64,000 nucleotides of DNA from JALORV01 sp963702595 (GTDB lineage: Bacteria > Pseudomonadota > Gammaproteobacteria > Burkholderiales > Burkholderiaceae_F), in contig CAVPDC010000016.1 of NCBI GenBank assembly GCA_963702595.1, forward strand, positions 62,001 to 126,000. The letters are read 5' to 3'. The notes below the pieces were generated by a model. It did not search any database, was not told where the DNA came from, and was given only the letters and a program-made list of their open reading frames with translations. Positions within the stretch are counted from its first letter, which is position 1. Each line of letters begins with the position of its first letter. The translations under genes were made by a program, and so were the position numbers. This document shows positions 1 through 9,043 of this stretch, in pieces.

Positions 1-1266
1 ACGATCGAGGAATTTACCGAGCTCGGTGACAAGGCGCCGGCCGACCTGCAACTGCTGCTCGAGCCAGTCGGCCGCAACACGGCTCCCGCCATCGCCGCCG
101 CTTGTTGCCTGCTCGAGAAGCAGGGCCGCACCAACGAACCGTTGATCATCCTGCCGGCGGACCACCTGATCCAGGACGAGGCTCGCTTCGCCGAAGTGGC
201 CAGCCACGCCGCGCGCCTGGCCAGCGAGGGCCGCATCGTGCTGTTCGGCATCCACCCGACTCTGCCCGAAACCGGTTTCGGCTACATCGAATGCGCGGCG
301 GTGCCCGCCGGCGATGCCGCGCAGCCCGTGCGCCGCTTCGTCGAGAAGCCGTCGCCGGAAAAGGCAACCGAGTATGTCGCCGCCGGAAACTACCTCTGGA
401 ACAGTGGCATGTTCTGCTTCACCGCCGGCACGATGCTGACCGCGCTGGAGCGGCACGCCCCGGCCGTGCTGACCGCCGCACGCGCCGCTGTCGAACAGGG
501 AACGACCTCGACGATGCAGCCGCCGCGCCTGCAACTGGACCGGGCCGCGTTCCAGTCGGCACCCGACATTTCGATCGACTACGCGGTCATGGAGCGCGAG
601 TCGAACGTCGTCGTGCTGGCCGGTGACTTCGGCTGGAGCGATATCGGGTCCTGGAAGGCCGTAGCCGAAGAGTTCGAGCGCGATGCGGGCGGCAACACGA
701 CCAGCGGGGAAGTCGTGCTCGCTGACTGCCACAATGTGCACGCCCAGACCGAAGACCGGCTGGTGGCTGCGGTGGGGCTGCGGGATATCGTCATCGTCGA
801 CACGCCGGACGCGGTGCTGGTCTGCGACCGGCATGCCTCGCAGAAGGTCAAGGACGTCGTCAACGAACTCAAGCGTCGCGGGCACGATACCCACAAGCTG
901 CACCGCACCGTGGCTCGGCCGTGGGGCACCTACACGACGCTGCAGGAGGGCCCGAACTTCAAGATCAAGCGGATCGAAGTGAAGCCCGGCGCGTCGTTGT
1001 CGCTGCAGATGCACCACCACCGCAGCGAACACTGGGTCGTGGTCAGTGGCACGGGCAGAGTCACGGTTGACGAAAAGGTCGTGCTGCTGGCGCCCAACGA
1101 GTCGACGTACGTCCCGGTGGGCGCCAAGCATCGCCTGGAAAACCCCGGGCGCGTGCCATTGACGTTGATCGAAGTGCAATGCGGCGACTACGTCGGCGAG
1201 GACGACATCGTGCGTTTCGACGACATCTATGGACGCGCCTCGCCGACCGGCGCGGCCCCAGCGTGA
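1..1266 (+). CDS. manC: Mannose-1-phosphate guanylyltransferase / mannose-6-phosphate isomerase, 5' truncated by window
   Basis: The reading frame is open from base 1 and ends with TGA at 1264-1266, so the N-terminus lies outside the window; about 420 residues are present against a usual 470-480, and the nucleotide-binding signature near the start is missing. What remains shows the type II family clearly: ILPADH, the RRFVEKP motif and SIDYAVME in the guanylyltransferase half, and a C-terminal cupin isomerase domain starting at RPWG with the metal-site stretch QMHHHRSEHW. Family knowledge: cytoplasmic enzyme that isomerises fructose-6-P to mannose-6-P and makes GDP-mannose from mannose-1-P, feeding LPS and exopolysaccharide synthesis. 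It lies 5' to the heptose genes, which fits an envelope-sugar cluster. The isomerase half makes the bifunctional assignment safer than a plain ManC. Confidence 0.93.
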   Translation, partial: TIEEFTELGDKAPADLQLLLEPVGRNTAPAIAAACCLLEKQGRTNEPLIILPADHLIQDEARFAEVASHAARLASEGRIVLFGIHPTLPETGFGYIECAAVPAGDAAQPVRRFVEKPSPEKATEYVAAGNYLWNSGMFCFTAGTMLTALERHAPAVLTAARAAVEQGTTSTMQPPRLQLDRAAFQSAPDISIDYAVMERESNVVVLAGDFGWSDIGSWKAVAEEFERDAGGNTTSGEVVLADCHNVHAQTEDRLVAAVGLRDIVIVDTPDAVLVCDRHASQKVKDVVNELKRRGHDTHKLHRTVARPWGTYTTLQEGPNFKIKRIEVKPGASLSLQMHHHRSEHWVVVSGTGRVTVDEKVVLLAPNESTYVPVGAKHRLENPGRVPLTLIEVQCGDYVGEDDIVRFDDIYGRASPTGAAPA

Positions 1267-1389
1267 CCTATTGACGATAGCCGCCCGCCTGCGCGCCGTG
1301 GCAATCGACTTTTCGCGGGGGCTGCGCCACGTCAGTCCAATGACGTTCCGCTGCGATAATCGGGCCTCTTGGCTCACGAATCCGAGGTC

Positions 1390-2333
1390 ATGAGGCCCAC
1401 CCGAGAAGCCCTTGTCCGCCCGCCGCGTGCTGGTCGTGGGCGACGCGATGCTGGACCAGTACTGGTTTGGCGACGTCGAGCGGATTTCGCCTGAAGCGCC
1501 GGTTCCCGTCGTGCGGGTTCAGCGCCGCGAGGAGCGCCTCGGCGGCGCGGCCAATGTCGCGCGCAACGTGGCTGCCGTGGGCGTGCGCACGGCGCTGCTG
1601 ACCGTGCTGGGCGACGACGACGCCGGGCACCGTGTCAGCCGGCTGCTATCTGAAGCCGGCATCGAGCCCCAGGTGCATCTCGACCCCGGCTTGCCCACGA
1701 CCGTGAAGCTGCGCGTAATCGGTCGCAGGCAGCAGATGCTGCGGGTGGACTTCGAGAACGTTCCGGAAGCGGAGACACTTGCGGCGCTGCTCGACAACTA
1801 CGCCTCCCAGCTTCCGAGCTTATGACCTGGTACTCCTCTCGGACTACGGAAAGGGCGGGCTTGCCCACATTGCCGGCATGATCGAACAGGCCCGTGCCGC
1901 GGGAAAGCCGGTGCTGGTCGATCCGAAGGGCGACGATTACACGCGCTACAAGGGCGCGACCGTGTTGACGCCGAATCGGGCCGAGCTGCGCGAAGTGGTC
2001 GGACGGTGGAAAGATGAAGCCGATCTCACGCGCCGGGCCCAGACTTTGCGGGCCGATCTTGGCCTGCAGGCCCTGCTGCTGACACGCAGTGAGGAAGGCA
2101 TGACGCTGTACACGGATGACGGCGAATGGTCGGTGCCGGCCCAGGCCCGCGAAGTGTTTGACGTGTCTGGCGCCGGTGATACCGTCATCGCCGTGCTGGC
2201 CGCGATGCTCGCCGCCGGTATGCCGTTGCGTGACGCCGTCAGCATTGCCAATCGCGCGGGCGGCATCGTGGTCGGCAAGCTCGGGACGGCCACAGCCAGC
2301 TACGAGGAACTCTTCGGCGGAGAGAACGCATGA
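1390..2333 (+). CDS. hldA: D-glycero-beta-D-manno-heptose-7-phosphate kinase (RfaE domain I), frameshifted
   Basis: PfkB/ribokinase-fold kinase that phosphorylates heptose-7-P at C1 in ADP-heptose synthesis. The first part (TTG at 1412 to a stop near 1823) carries VLVVGDAMLDQYWFGDV, RISPEAPVP and LGGAANVARNV; the second part, one base out of phase, carries VLLSDYGKGG, VDPKG and the C-terminal VSGAGDT anion hole with the catalytic Asp. The break lies near 1800-1823 and needs one base skipped. A second one-base slip near 1405 would join the ATG at 1390 (reading MRPTREAL) to the kinase frame, which is a better start than the bare TTG. The 3' end overlaps hldD by ATGA, so the two are translationally coupled. 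It is a stand-alone kinase; the adenylyltransferase half is the separate gene at 3928. Confidence 0.9.
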
Positions 2334-3319
2334 TCATCGTCACGGGCGCCGCCGGGTTCATCGGGTCCAACAACGTCAAGGCCCTGAACGACCAGGGCCT
2401 GACCGACGTCATCGCCGTCGACAACCTGACCAAGGCGGACAAGTTTCGCAACCTGACCGACTGCGAAATTGCCGACTACCTCGACAAGCGCGACTTCCTC
2501 GAGCTCGTCCGCAGCGGCCGCCTGCCCCGCCCCGAGGTCGTATTCCACCAAGGCGCCTGCTCGGACACGATGGAAACCGACGGTCGCTACATGCTGGACA
2601 ACAACTATCGCTACTCGATGGCCCTGCTGCGCTGGTGCCAGGACGAGGGCGTGCCGCTGGTCTATGCCTCGTCGGCGGCCGTTTACGGGCTTGGGCCGAA
2701 GTTCGTCGAAGGCCGCGAGTACGAACGGCCGCTGAACGTCTACGGCTACTCCAAGTTCCTGTTCGACCAGATCGTGCGGCGAGAGCTGCCCAAGCTCAAA
2801 GCGCCGGTCATCGGCCTGCGGTACTTCAACGTGTACGGCCCGCGCGAAGCGCACAAAGGCCGGATGGCGTCGGTGGCTTTCCACCATTTCAACCAGTTTC
2901 AAGCCGACGGCAAGGTCCGGCTGTTCGAAGGCAGTCATGGCTACGCCAACGGCGCGCAGCAACGCGACTTCATCCATGTCGACGACATCGTCCAGGCGAA
3001 CCTGCACTTCTGGAACCGCCCGGTTTCCGGCATCTACAACCTCGGCACTGGACGTGCGCAGGCCTTCAACGACGTGGCACTGGCCGTCGTGAACACGCTG
3101 CGCGAACATGACGGCCAGGCGCCACTGCCGCTGGAGCAGGCCGTGCGGCAGGGTTTGATCGAGTACATCGCCTTTCCCGAGGCGCTCAAGGGCAAGTACC
3201 AGGCCTACACACAGGCTGATCTCACGCAATTGCGCGCGGCCGGATACGACCAGCCATTCAAGAGCGTCGAGCACGGCACGGGAAGTTATGTTCGCTGGCT
3301 GTTGCAGCACCCGCTATGA
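2330..3319 (+). CDS. hldD: ADP-L-glycero-D-manno-heptose 6-epimerase
   Basis: A 329-residue extended short-chain dehydrogenase, full length for the family. It converts ADP-D-glycero- to ADP-L-glycero-beta-D-manno-heptose, the inner-core LPS donor. Seen in sequence: an N-terminal Rossmann motif TGAAGFIGSN (residues about 5-14), YASSAAVYG with the catalytic Ser region, the YGYSK catalytic Tyr-Lys pair, and RYFNVYGPRE. A GGAGAG ribosome-binding site lies just ahead of the ATG, which overlaps the hldA stop; its own stop overlaps the gmhB start in the same ATGA manner. It is one of the few undisturbed genes in this part of the window and anchors the operon. Confidence 0.96.
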   Translation: MIIVTGAAGFIGSNNVKALNDQGLTDVIAVDNLTKADKFRNLTDCEIADYLDKRDFLELVRSGRLPRPEVVFHQGACSDTMETDGRYMLDNNYRYSMALLRWCQDEGVPLVYASSAAVYGLGPKFVEGREYERPLNVYGYSKFLFDQIVRRELPKLKAPVIGLRYFNVYGPREAHKGRMASVAFHHFNQFQADGKVRLFEGSHGYANGAQQRDFIHVDDIVQANLHFWNRPVSGIYNLGTGRAQAFNDVALAVVNTLREHDGQAPLPLEQAVRQGLIEYIAFPEALKGKYQAYTQADLTQLRAAGYDQPFKSVEHGTGSYVRWLLQHPL

Positions 3320-3931
3320 ACCCAATCGGCGCCGCACCCGACGTGCCGCGTTCCTGGACCGCGATGGCGTCATCAACATCGACCGCGGCTACGTGGTTCG
3401 GCGCGAGGACTTCCAGTTCGTTGCGGGTGTGCTTGAAGGGGCGCGCCGCCTGCACGAGCATGGGGTTTCTGCTGGTGGTCACCAGCAATCAGTCCGGCAT
3501 CGGACGCGGCCTGTACACGCGAGGACGAGTTCCACGCATTGACGACGTGGATGCGCAATGAGTTTCTAGCCGCTGGCGCACCTCTCGCGGGTGTGTACTT
3601 CTGCCCCCATCATCCGACCGAGGCACTCGGCGAGTACCGTCGCGCCTGCTACTGCCGCAAGCCAGCCCCCGGCATGCTGCTCGATGCCGCGCGCGAGCTG
3701 GGCATCGACTTGGCATCCTCGGTCATGTTCGGTGACAAGGCGTCCGATCTCGAGGCGGCTCGCGCCGCGGGGGTGCCCATCCGCGTGCTGCTCGGAACCG
3801 ATGCGCGCGAAACGCCCGCCATGCCTTCGGCGAACGGCCTGGCCAGTGCGGCGTTCCGTGGACTGCTCGACGCAACAGCCGATGCCGCATTACTTGCGCC
3901 GGCACACGCTGCGAACTCGGCCGCCGGATGA
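3316..3931 (+). CDS. gmhB: D-glycero-beta-D-manno-heptose-1,7-bisphosphate 7-phosphatase, three frameshifts
   Basis: HAD-family phosphatase removing the C7 phosphate from heptose-1,7-bisphosphate. The coding signal hops through all three frames: the start (MNPIGAAP, ATG at 3316 overlapping the hldD stop), then AAFLDRDGVINIDRGYV (HAD motif I), then LLVVTSNQSGIGRGLYT (motif II), then EDEFHALTTWMRNEF onward with CPHHP, the zinc-loop CYCRKPAPGM and motif IV MFGDKASDLEAA. Breaks fall near 3345 (a base missing), 3462 and 3515 (a base extra each). All HAD motifs and the zinc-loop cysteines survive once the frame is restored, so this looks like damaged sequence and not a decayed gene. The stop overlaps the next ATG. 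Confidence 0.88.
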
Positions 3932-4420
3932 AGCTGCCTGCGCCGCGCTTCGAACACAAGATCGCGCGCCCCGAGGAGCTGGGCAGTCGGATCGCCGAGC
4001 TCGCACGGCCGATCGTCTTCACCAACGGGGTATTCGACATCCTGCACCGCGGCCACGTGACCTACCTCGCGCAGGCGCGGACCCTTGGCGCATCGCTCGT
4101 CATTGCCGTCAACAGCGACGCATCAGTCCGTTCGCTCGGTAAAGGCAACGACCGCCCGCTCAACATGGCCTTCGACCGCGCCGCGCTCCTGGCCGCACTC
4201 GATAGTCGTGACCCTGGTGACGATATTCGATGAGCCGGTGCCGCTGAAGCCGCTGGATCTCGTCCGGCCGGACATCTATGTGAAAGGCGGCGACTACGAC
4301 ATGGATGCGATACCCGAAGCCGCGTTGGTCGCGACATGGGGCGGCCGGTCCGTCGCCATCGCCTTCGAACACGAGCGGTCCACGACGTCGTTCCTCGCTC
4401 GCGTGCGCGGCCATCGGTAG
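3928..4420 (+). CDS. hldC: D-glycero-beta-D-manno-heptose 1-phosphate adenylyltransferase (RfaE domain II), frameshifted
   Basis: Nucleotidyltransferase that joins ATP and heptose-1-phosphate to give ADP-heptose. Visible motifs are VFTNGVFDILHRGHVTYL (with the HxGH active site), AVNSDASVRSLGKGNDRP, and, after a one-base slip near 4205, VTIFDEPVPLKPLDLVRPDIYVKGGDY. The total length of about 160 residues matches stand-alone RfaE2 proteins. The ATG overlaps the gmhB stop. With hldA, gmhB and hldD this completes the pathway from heptose-7-P to ADP-L,D-heptose; the isomerase gmhA is not in the window. Confidence 0.9.
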
Positions 4421-4433
4421 TGCAGAGAACGCC

Positions 4434-5969
4434 TTGACCCGGTCGAGACGGCTTTCCGCGCGGGCTTTCTGGGGCCTGGCGAGCTGGGTCTTTCCACTTG
4501 GAGTTGTCTTCGTCGTCTCGCCCAAGCTGCTGCACCTGTTGGGCGCGGAGCGGTTCGGCGTGCTGATGATTGCTCTGGTAACTCCGCTTGTCGCCAGCCA
4601 ACTGGAGTTCGGCATCACCTCTGCTGCCGTTCGGCGACTCGCCGGGCGCTTTGAGCTCGGGCAAGTCGATGCCGGGACCACGCTGTTCACCTTGTTCGTT
4701 TCCTTGACGATCATCGGCCTGCTTCTCGGAACCGCGATTTGGGTGGCCGCAACCCCGGTGAGTGCAGCTCTCGGCCTTTCTGAGACTCTAGGACTGTTAC
4801 AGGGGCCGGAACTCGTGCGGGCATGCGCACTTTGGTTTGCGCTGAGTCTCGCTTCGCTCGTTCCCGGTGTCGTGGCACGGGCCGCGCAGGCCCTCGTCTT
4901 GATCTCGATCGTGCAGACACTGACCACGCTGGTGCTTTGGCTTGGTGCATGGACACTGCTGCGACAGGGCGCGCCGCTGATCAGCGTCGTTCAACTTGGC
5001 CTGGGCTTGACGATCGTCTCTGCCATGGCAACGCTGGTTGCCTTGCGCCATCAGATCGACTGGAGGAGGCCGATACGCTTTGCAGCCCATCAACTGTCCG
5101 AGGATGCGCGCTTTTCCGCCGGAATGTTCGCGGCCCAGACGGCCGGGACGCTGGTCAATCAGGGTGACCGCATGCTCGTCGCTGCCCTCGGCTCGCCCGC
5201 GATGGCAGGCCTGTATGCGCTTTGCGTCAACATCGCGAACAAGACGGTTGCCGCCGTCGTCGCGATCACCTCGTTTGTGTTTCCACATGTCGCCGGCCTG
5301 CGGTCGGCAGGGCAGCATGACGCAACGATCGGTCTTGTGCATGCCCTGGACCGCTCAATCGCCGCCTTGCTCGTTCCCGTGCTGGTACCGGGGTTGCTGC
5401 TGGCAGGGACCTTCCTCCAACTTTGGCTGGGCGACTTCGCCACATCGGAACTGGTGGTCGCGTTTCGCATCCTCATGGTCGCGTTTGCGATCCTGGCGTT
5501 CGCGGTACCGATCAGCAACGTTTTCGTTGCCAGTGGCAAGTCTGGAATGTCGGCCCGTTATTCCTGGCTCACGGTTGCGGTCGTGTTTGGCTCGATGATC
5601 TTTTCGGTGCCTCGCTTCGGACTGATCGGCGCCGCCGGCTCGATACTGCTCGGCTATTCGACCTCTCTTTTGTTCGCGGCCAACGCACGGCGAGCCTTGG
5701 GCATTCCACCAGCGGAGCAAAGGGGCCGATTCTGGCTCGGGCTCGTGATTGGTTGCGCCGCCCAAGCTGCGCTGGTCGCGGCGCTCGGACCACGCATTTC
5801 CGGCTGGCTCGGGTTGCTCTTGCTTGGCGCGGCCGCCTTGGCAAGCTTCTATCTCGTGCGTGCCATGATTGCCACGCTGTCACCCGAAGAGCAGGCGCTC
5901 CTGCAGCGAGTTGCCGCCGCAGCCGCGCCACGGTCGAAGCGCTGGTTGGATCGCAAAGGACCACGCTGA
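4434..5969 (+). CDS. Lipopolysaccharide/polysaccharide flippase-like membrane protein (MATE/PST superfamily)
   Basis: An open frame of up to 554 codons begins at 4305, but its first 43 codons lie over the end of hldC; the TTG at 4434, 13 bases after the hldC stop, is the likely start (about 511 residues). The protein has roughly 12-14 hydrophobic segments, for example VFPLGVVFVVSPKLLHLLG near the start and repeated Gly/Ala/Leu-rich helices up to the end, typical of polysaccharide flippases. A probable role is export of a lipid-linked sugar across the inner membrane. A second flippase-like gene sits at 24948, so the two may serve different substrates. A strong start codon and ribosome-binding site are not visible, and hydrophobic proteins of this superfamily are hard to tell apart by eye. 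Confidence 0.75.
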   Translation: MTRSRRLSARAFWGLASWVFPLGVVFVVSPKLLHLLGAERFGVLMIALVTPLVASQLEFGITSAAVRRLAGRFELGQVDAGTTLFTLFVSLTIIGLLLGTAIWVAATPVSAALGLSETLGLLQGPELVRACALWFALSLASLVPGVVARAAQALVLISIVQTLTTLVLWLGAWTLLRQGAPLISVVQLGLGLTIVSAMATLVALRHQIDWRRPIRFAAHQLSEDARFSAGMFAAQTAGTLVNQGDRMLVAALGSPAMAGLYALCVNIANKTVAAVVAITSFVFPHVAGLRSAGQHDATIGLVHALDRSIAALLVPVLVPGLLLAGTFLQLWLGDFATSELVVAFRILMVAFAILAFAVPISNVFVASGKSGMSARYSWLTVAVVFGSMIFSVPRFGLIGAAGSILLGYSTSLLFAANARRALGIPPAEQRGRFWLGLVIGCAAQAALVAALGPRISGWLGLLLLGAAALASFYLVRAMIATLSPEEQALLQRVAAAAAPRSKRWLDRKGPR

Positions 5970-5972
5970 ACC

Positions 5973-6851
5973 ATGACCATATTCGAACGCCTCAAGAACA
6001 AAGCACGCGCGGTGCTGGCCTCCGCCTCGAGCCCCGTGGCATCCTCGTTGGACGCGTTGCTGCAACTCGAGCTGTCGAAGGAACTCGCGCGGCTTCAGGC
6101 AGAAGTCCGCACGGCCATGCCGGAGAATCCGGCTGCCTTTGGATTCAAGGTGTATTCACAGGCAGACGAAGACGGCATCGTTGAGGAGATTACCCGCCGC
6201 ATCGGCATTGATCGCGGTTACTTCATCGAGATCGGCTGCGGTGACGGCCGCGAGAACAACTCGCACTATCTGCTGCTGAAGGGCTGGCGCGGCATCTGGG
6301 TCGATGGCGACCCGGACAACATTGCCGCCATCCGCACCGTACTCCCCCTCGACGGACGACTGCGTCTCGTCGAGCAGATGGTGACGCGTGAGAACGTGAG
6401 CACCATTCCTACGGCCGCGGGATCACCCGACTTCGGCGCGCTGGACCTGCTTTCGGTGGACGTCGACGGCAATGATCTCGCGATCGCCGAAGCAGCCATC
6501 AGCGCATGGTCGCCAAAGATCATCATCGGCGAATACAACGCCAAGTTTCCGTATCCGATGCAGCAGGAAGTGCGCTACGACCCGCAGCATCGATGGAAGC
6601 GTGATGACTACCACGGCGCATCCCTCGCCGCGTGGGTTGAACGGCTGAAGCCCAAATATCGACTGATCGCCTGCAACCTCGCCGGGACGAACGCCTTCTT
6701 CGTGCGCGAAGACGAATTGGCGCCGTTTCGACTCCATGACGCCCGCGGAGCTTTACCAGCCGGCCCGATTCCACCTGACTGCCTTCCGCTGCGGCCACAC
6801 GCCAAGCTTGTCGTTCCTCGGAATTCACTCCGAACAGATGCAGTGAATTGA
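5973..6851 (+). CDS. FkbM-like SAM-dependent methyltransferase
   Basis: A 292-residue protein starting ATG at 5973, three bases after the flippase stop. It has a class I methyltransferase core: FIEIGCGDGRENNSHYLL (SAM-binding loop), WVDGDP (acidic strand-2 end) and LLSVDVDGNDL. The pattern YSQADEDGIVEEI ahead of the core is seen in FkbM-like proteins found in glycan loci. The substrate cannot be read from sequence; O-methylation of a sugar is the usual guess for such neighbours. The gene converges on the - strand ligase-like gene, whose frame runs into this one, so the 3' boundaries of both deserve care. Confidence 0.72.
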   Translation: MTIFERLKNKARAVLASASSPVASSLDALLQLELSKELARLQAEVRTAMPENPAAFGFKVYSQADEDGIVEEITRRIGIDRGYFIEIGCGDGRENNSHYLLLKGWRGIWVDGDPDNIAAIRTVLPLDGRLRLVEQMVTRENVSTIPTAAGSPDFGALDLLSVDVDGNDLAIAEAAISAWSPKIIIGEYNAKFPYPMQQEVRYDPQHRWKRDDYHGASLAAWVERLKPKYRLIACNLAGTNAFFVREDELAPFRLHDARGALPAGPIPPDCLPLRPHAKLVVPRNSLRTDAVN

Positions 6852-8977
6852 CCACTCTGTAGAACAAACTTAATACGAGCAGGGCCATCAGACGCGATAA
6901 CCGTGTCACGGCTTCGGACATTTGACGGCCAGCGATGTCACCAGTCAGTGCGCCTCGCACGCCAGCGGCTGTACGGAAGCGAAACTCCTTCACACGTATG
7001 CCCAGCCGCCGAGGGTCATAGGTGATGCCGAGATTGAGCGGCAAGTAGCAATTCGACGGCTTTAACTCGAGGAAACGTTTACCGTCGGGCGATTCTGGCA
7101 ACGCGAGATGAATCACTTGCGGGTCCGATCTGCGCTGCGTGAAGGTGTACCGCATCGTTGCCAGCAACGCTCCACCTCCGCTAAGGACCGATACATCTAG
7201 GTCCAGCGGGCGTCGATCCAGATCTGGACGATTTGCGAGTACAGATAGTTCTGCGCTCGACGCCGCTGGCGGAACTGGGACCCGTAGTACTCCTTGGGTC
7301 CACCCATCCTTGGCCAAGCGGGTGAATTTCGAGGCAGCGTTGTCCGTAGGTGAATGGGAAGCGACCGAAGCTCAGCGCTACTTCAATGAGCGCTCCCAGC
7401 GTGAGCGTCACTAGGGCGACCACGGCGTACCGCATGGTCGCAGGTGTCGGCGGTCGCCACCGATCCGACCCCACCGTCTGCGCTTCCCAAATGTTGCTGC
7501 CGACGAAAACTGCGCAGAGCATTAGAAGTTCTCGCACCAACATTGCGTTCGTGTAGAGGTTCCCGATTAACATGCCCACTAACGCATAGAACGAGACTAG
7601 CTGGAGATTCTGCCGACCCAGTCTGAGCACCGGTATGGCACTGAACACCAATAGGCCAACGCCTACAGGGCCTAGTTCGACCAATATCCGCAGAAATTCG
7701 TTGTGCACACCTTCGCCGCGCATGCTGCTCAAGAATTCGCTGCCTGAAAACTCGGGCACCGCGCTCAGCCGGTAAAAGGCGCCCTGGCCTAGTCCGAAGA
7801 ACGGGAATACCGAATACATTTGGAGTGCTGCCGCCCAAATCTCCGGGCGACTCGACAGCGCCTCGTTCAGTGACTTAAAGTCCAGTGCGTGAATTTGCTC
7901 ACTCAGTGAAGCGTAGCTAGTTCCGCGGTAGCCGTAATCGAGAGTCCAATGGATCGCTGACGCAACTGCAACCGCAACAAGCATTGGAATGGCGCGCCGC
8001 CAACCGCGCAACTTGAGCGATGCAACGATTGCCCAAACGATCAGCACGAAAGACACAAGGAACAACGTCGCGCGCGATCCGCTCAAGTAGAGCCCCATTG
8101 CGGCCGCGAGGACAGAAAGCCAGACCGCCAGGTTCGCACCACGAGTCAACAGCAGTCCACAACCAAGGCTCAGGGCCGTAGCCATGAAGGCGGCAAAAGA
8201 ATGCAGATCGGGCCAGAGCGCGTTCGCATTGATGGACCATTGACCGTTTATCCACCCAAGACCGGTCGCCCTCTGCCACAGCGCGAACGCGACGTTCGCA
8301 GTTGCGCCAGCTAGCACAACGCCCATCAGCCTCTTAAAAAGCCCCTCACCTCCGTGACACAAGAGCGCCCACGCTCCGAACAACATCGCCAGAGCGACGC
8401 TGTAAAAGAATGGATCCTGTAACGGGTAATAGTCGTCATGCCAACTGATGCCACGGGTTAGCCATACGTTGAAAGCCAAGCCGTGCAGCGACAGTTCCGA
8501 GGCGCTCTGCCAGAGATTTCTGCCGACGGCGATGACCGCCGACAGCACCACCCAAGCGTGAAGTAGCAGCAAGGGCCCGCTGGGGAAGCGATTGAGGGCG
8601 TTGTCGACTCCTCTCAACCCCCCTTTGAGTGTCCATGCCGCAAGGAATCCAAGACAGCAGTCCACTGCAGGGTAGGCCCAAGCATGCAGGTTGGTCCCGG
8701 CAAGCGCGTTCGACTGTTCGTGCAGACTCGGAGTGACGGTCAGCAGGAGTATCGCCGCCAGAAACCCAGTCTCGGTTCTCCAAAGCGCCACGGCAAACGG
8801 CACCAGAAACAACCAAAAGGAGATGTTCGACAGGAGCTGGCCACGGTCTCGAATAAAGGACGCGATTGCAATCGTCAACGTCAGGGCCACAACGAGCCGG
8901 AAGTATGCGGTCCTGGCGATGGACCAGTCTGTGCGGCGTCGAGGGACCGGCGGGTTCGCGCTTGCGTCAGCGACCAT
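6852..8977 (-). CDS. O-antigen ligase/polymerase family membrane protein (Wzy_C domain), frameshifted near 7315
   Basis: Starts ATG at 8977. About 550 residues with ten or more membrane segments and a Wzy_C-type core: LSGSRATLFLVSF, RPEIWAAALQMY, FFGLGQGAFYRL and HNEFLRILVELGPVG, the family's periplasmic loop signature. In its present frame the protein decays into arginine-rich nonsense after LEIHPL; skipping one base near 7315 restores GKDGWTQGVLRVPVP and a soluble tail ending around LGITYDPRRLGIRVKEFRF. No stop follows in that frame until 6523, inside the convergent gene, so the true end is unknown and I close it at 6852. It lies last in the operon, after wzz, where a ligase joining O-antigen to lipid A-core would fit; a polymerase role cannot be excluded. 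Confidence 0.78.
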
Positions 8978-9043
8978 TATTCGGGGCTGTCCGAATAACC
9001 AACACCCAAGACGCCGTTGCTTTCACGTTGCAGACAATCGCAC

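Noticed and set aside
2300..3310. 336-codon open frame antisense to hldD
   Set aside because: The + strand encodes an intact, overlapping-operon epimerase; the antisense product has no recognisable feature.
1390..4420. Programmed ribosomal frameshifting in hldA/gmhB/hldC
   Set aside because: No shared slippery heptamer or downstream structure at the break sites, and three breaks in one small gene fit sequence error better.
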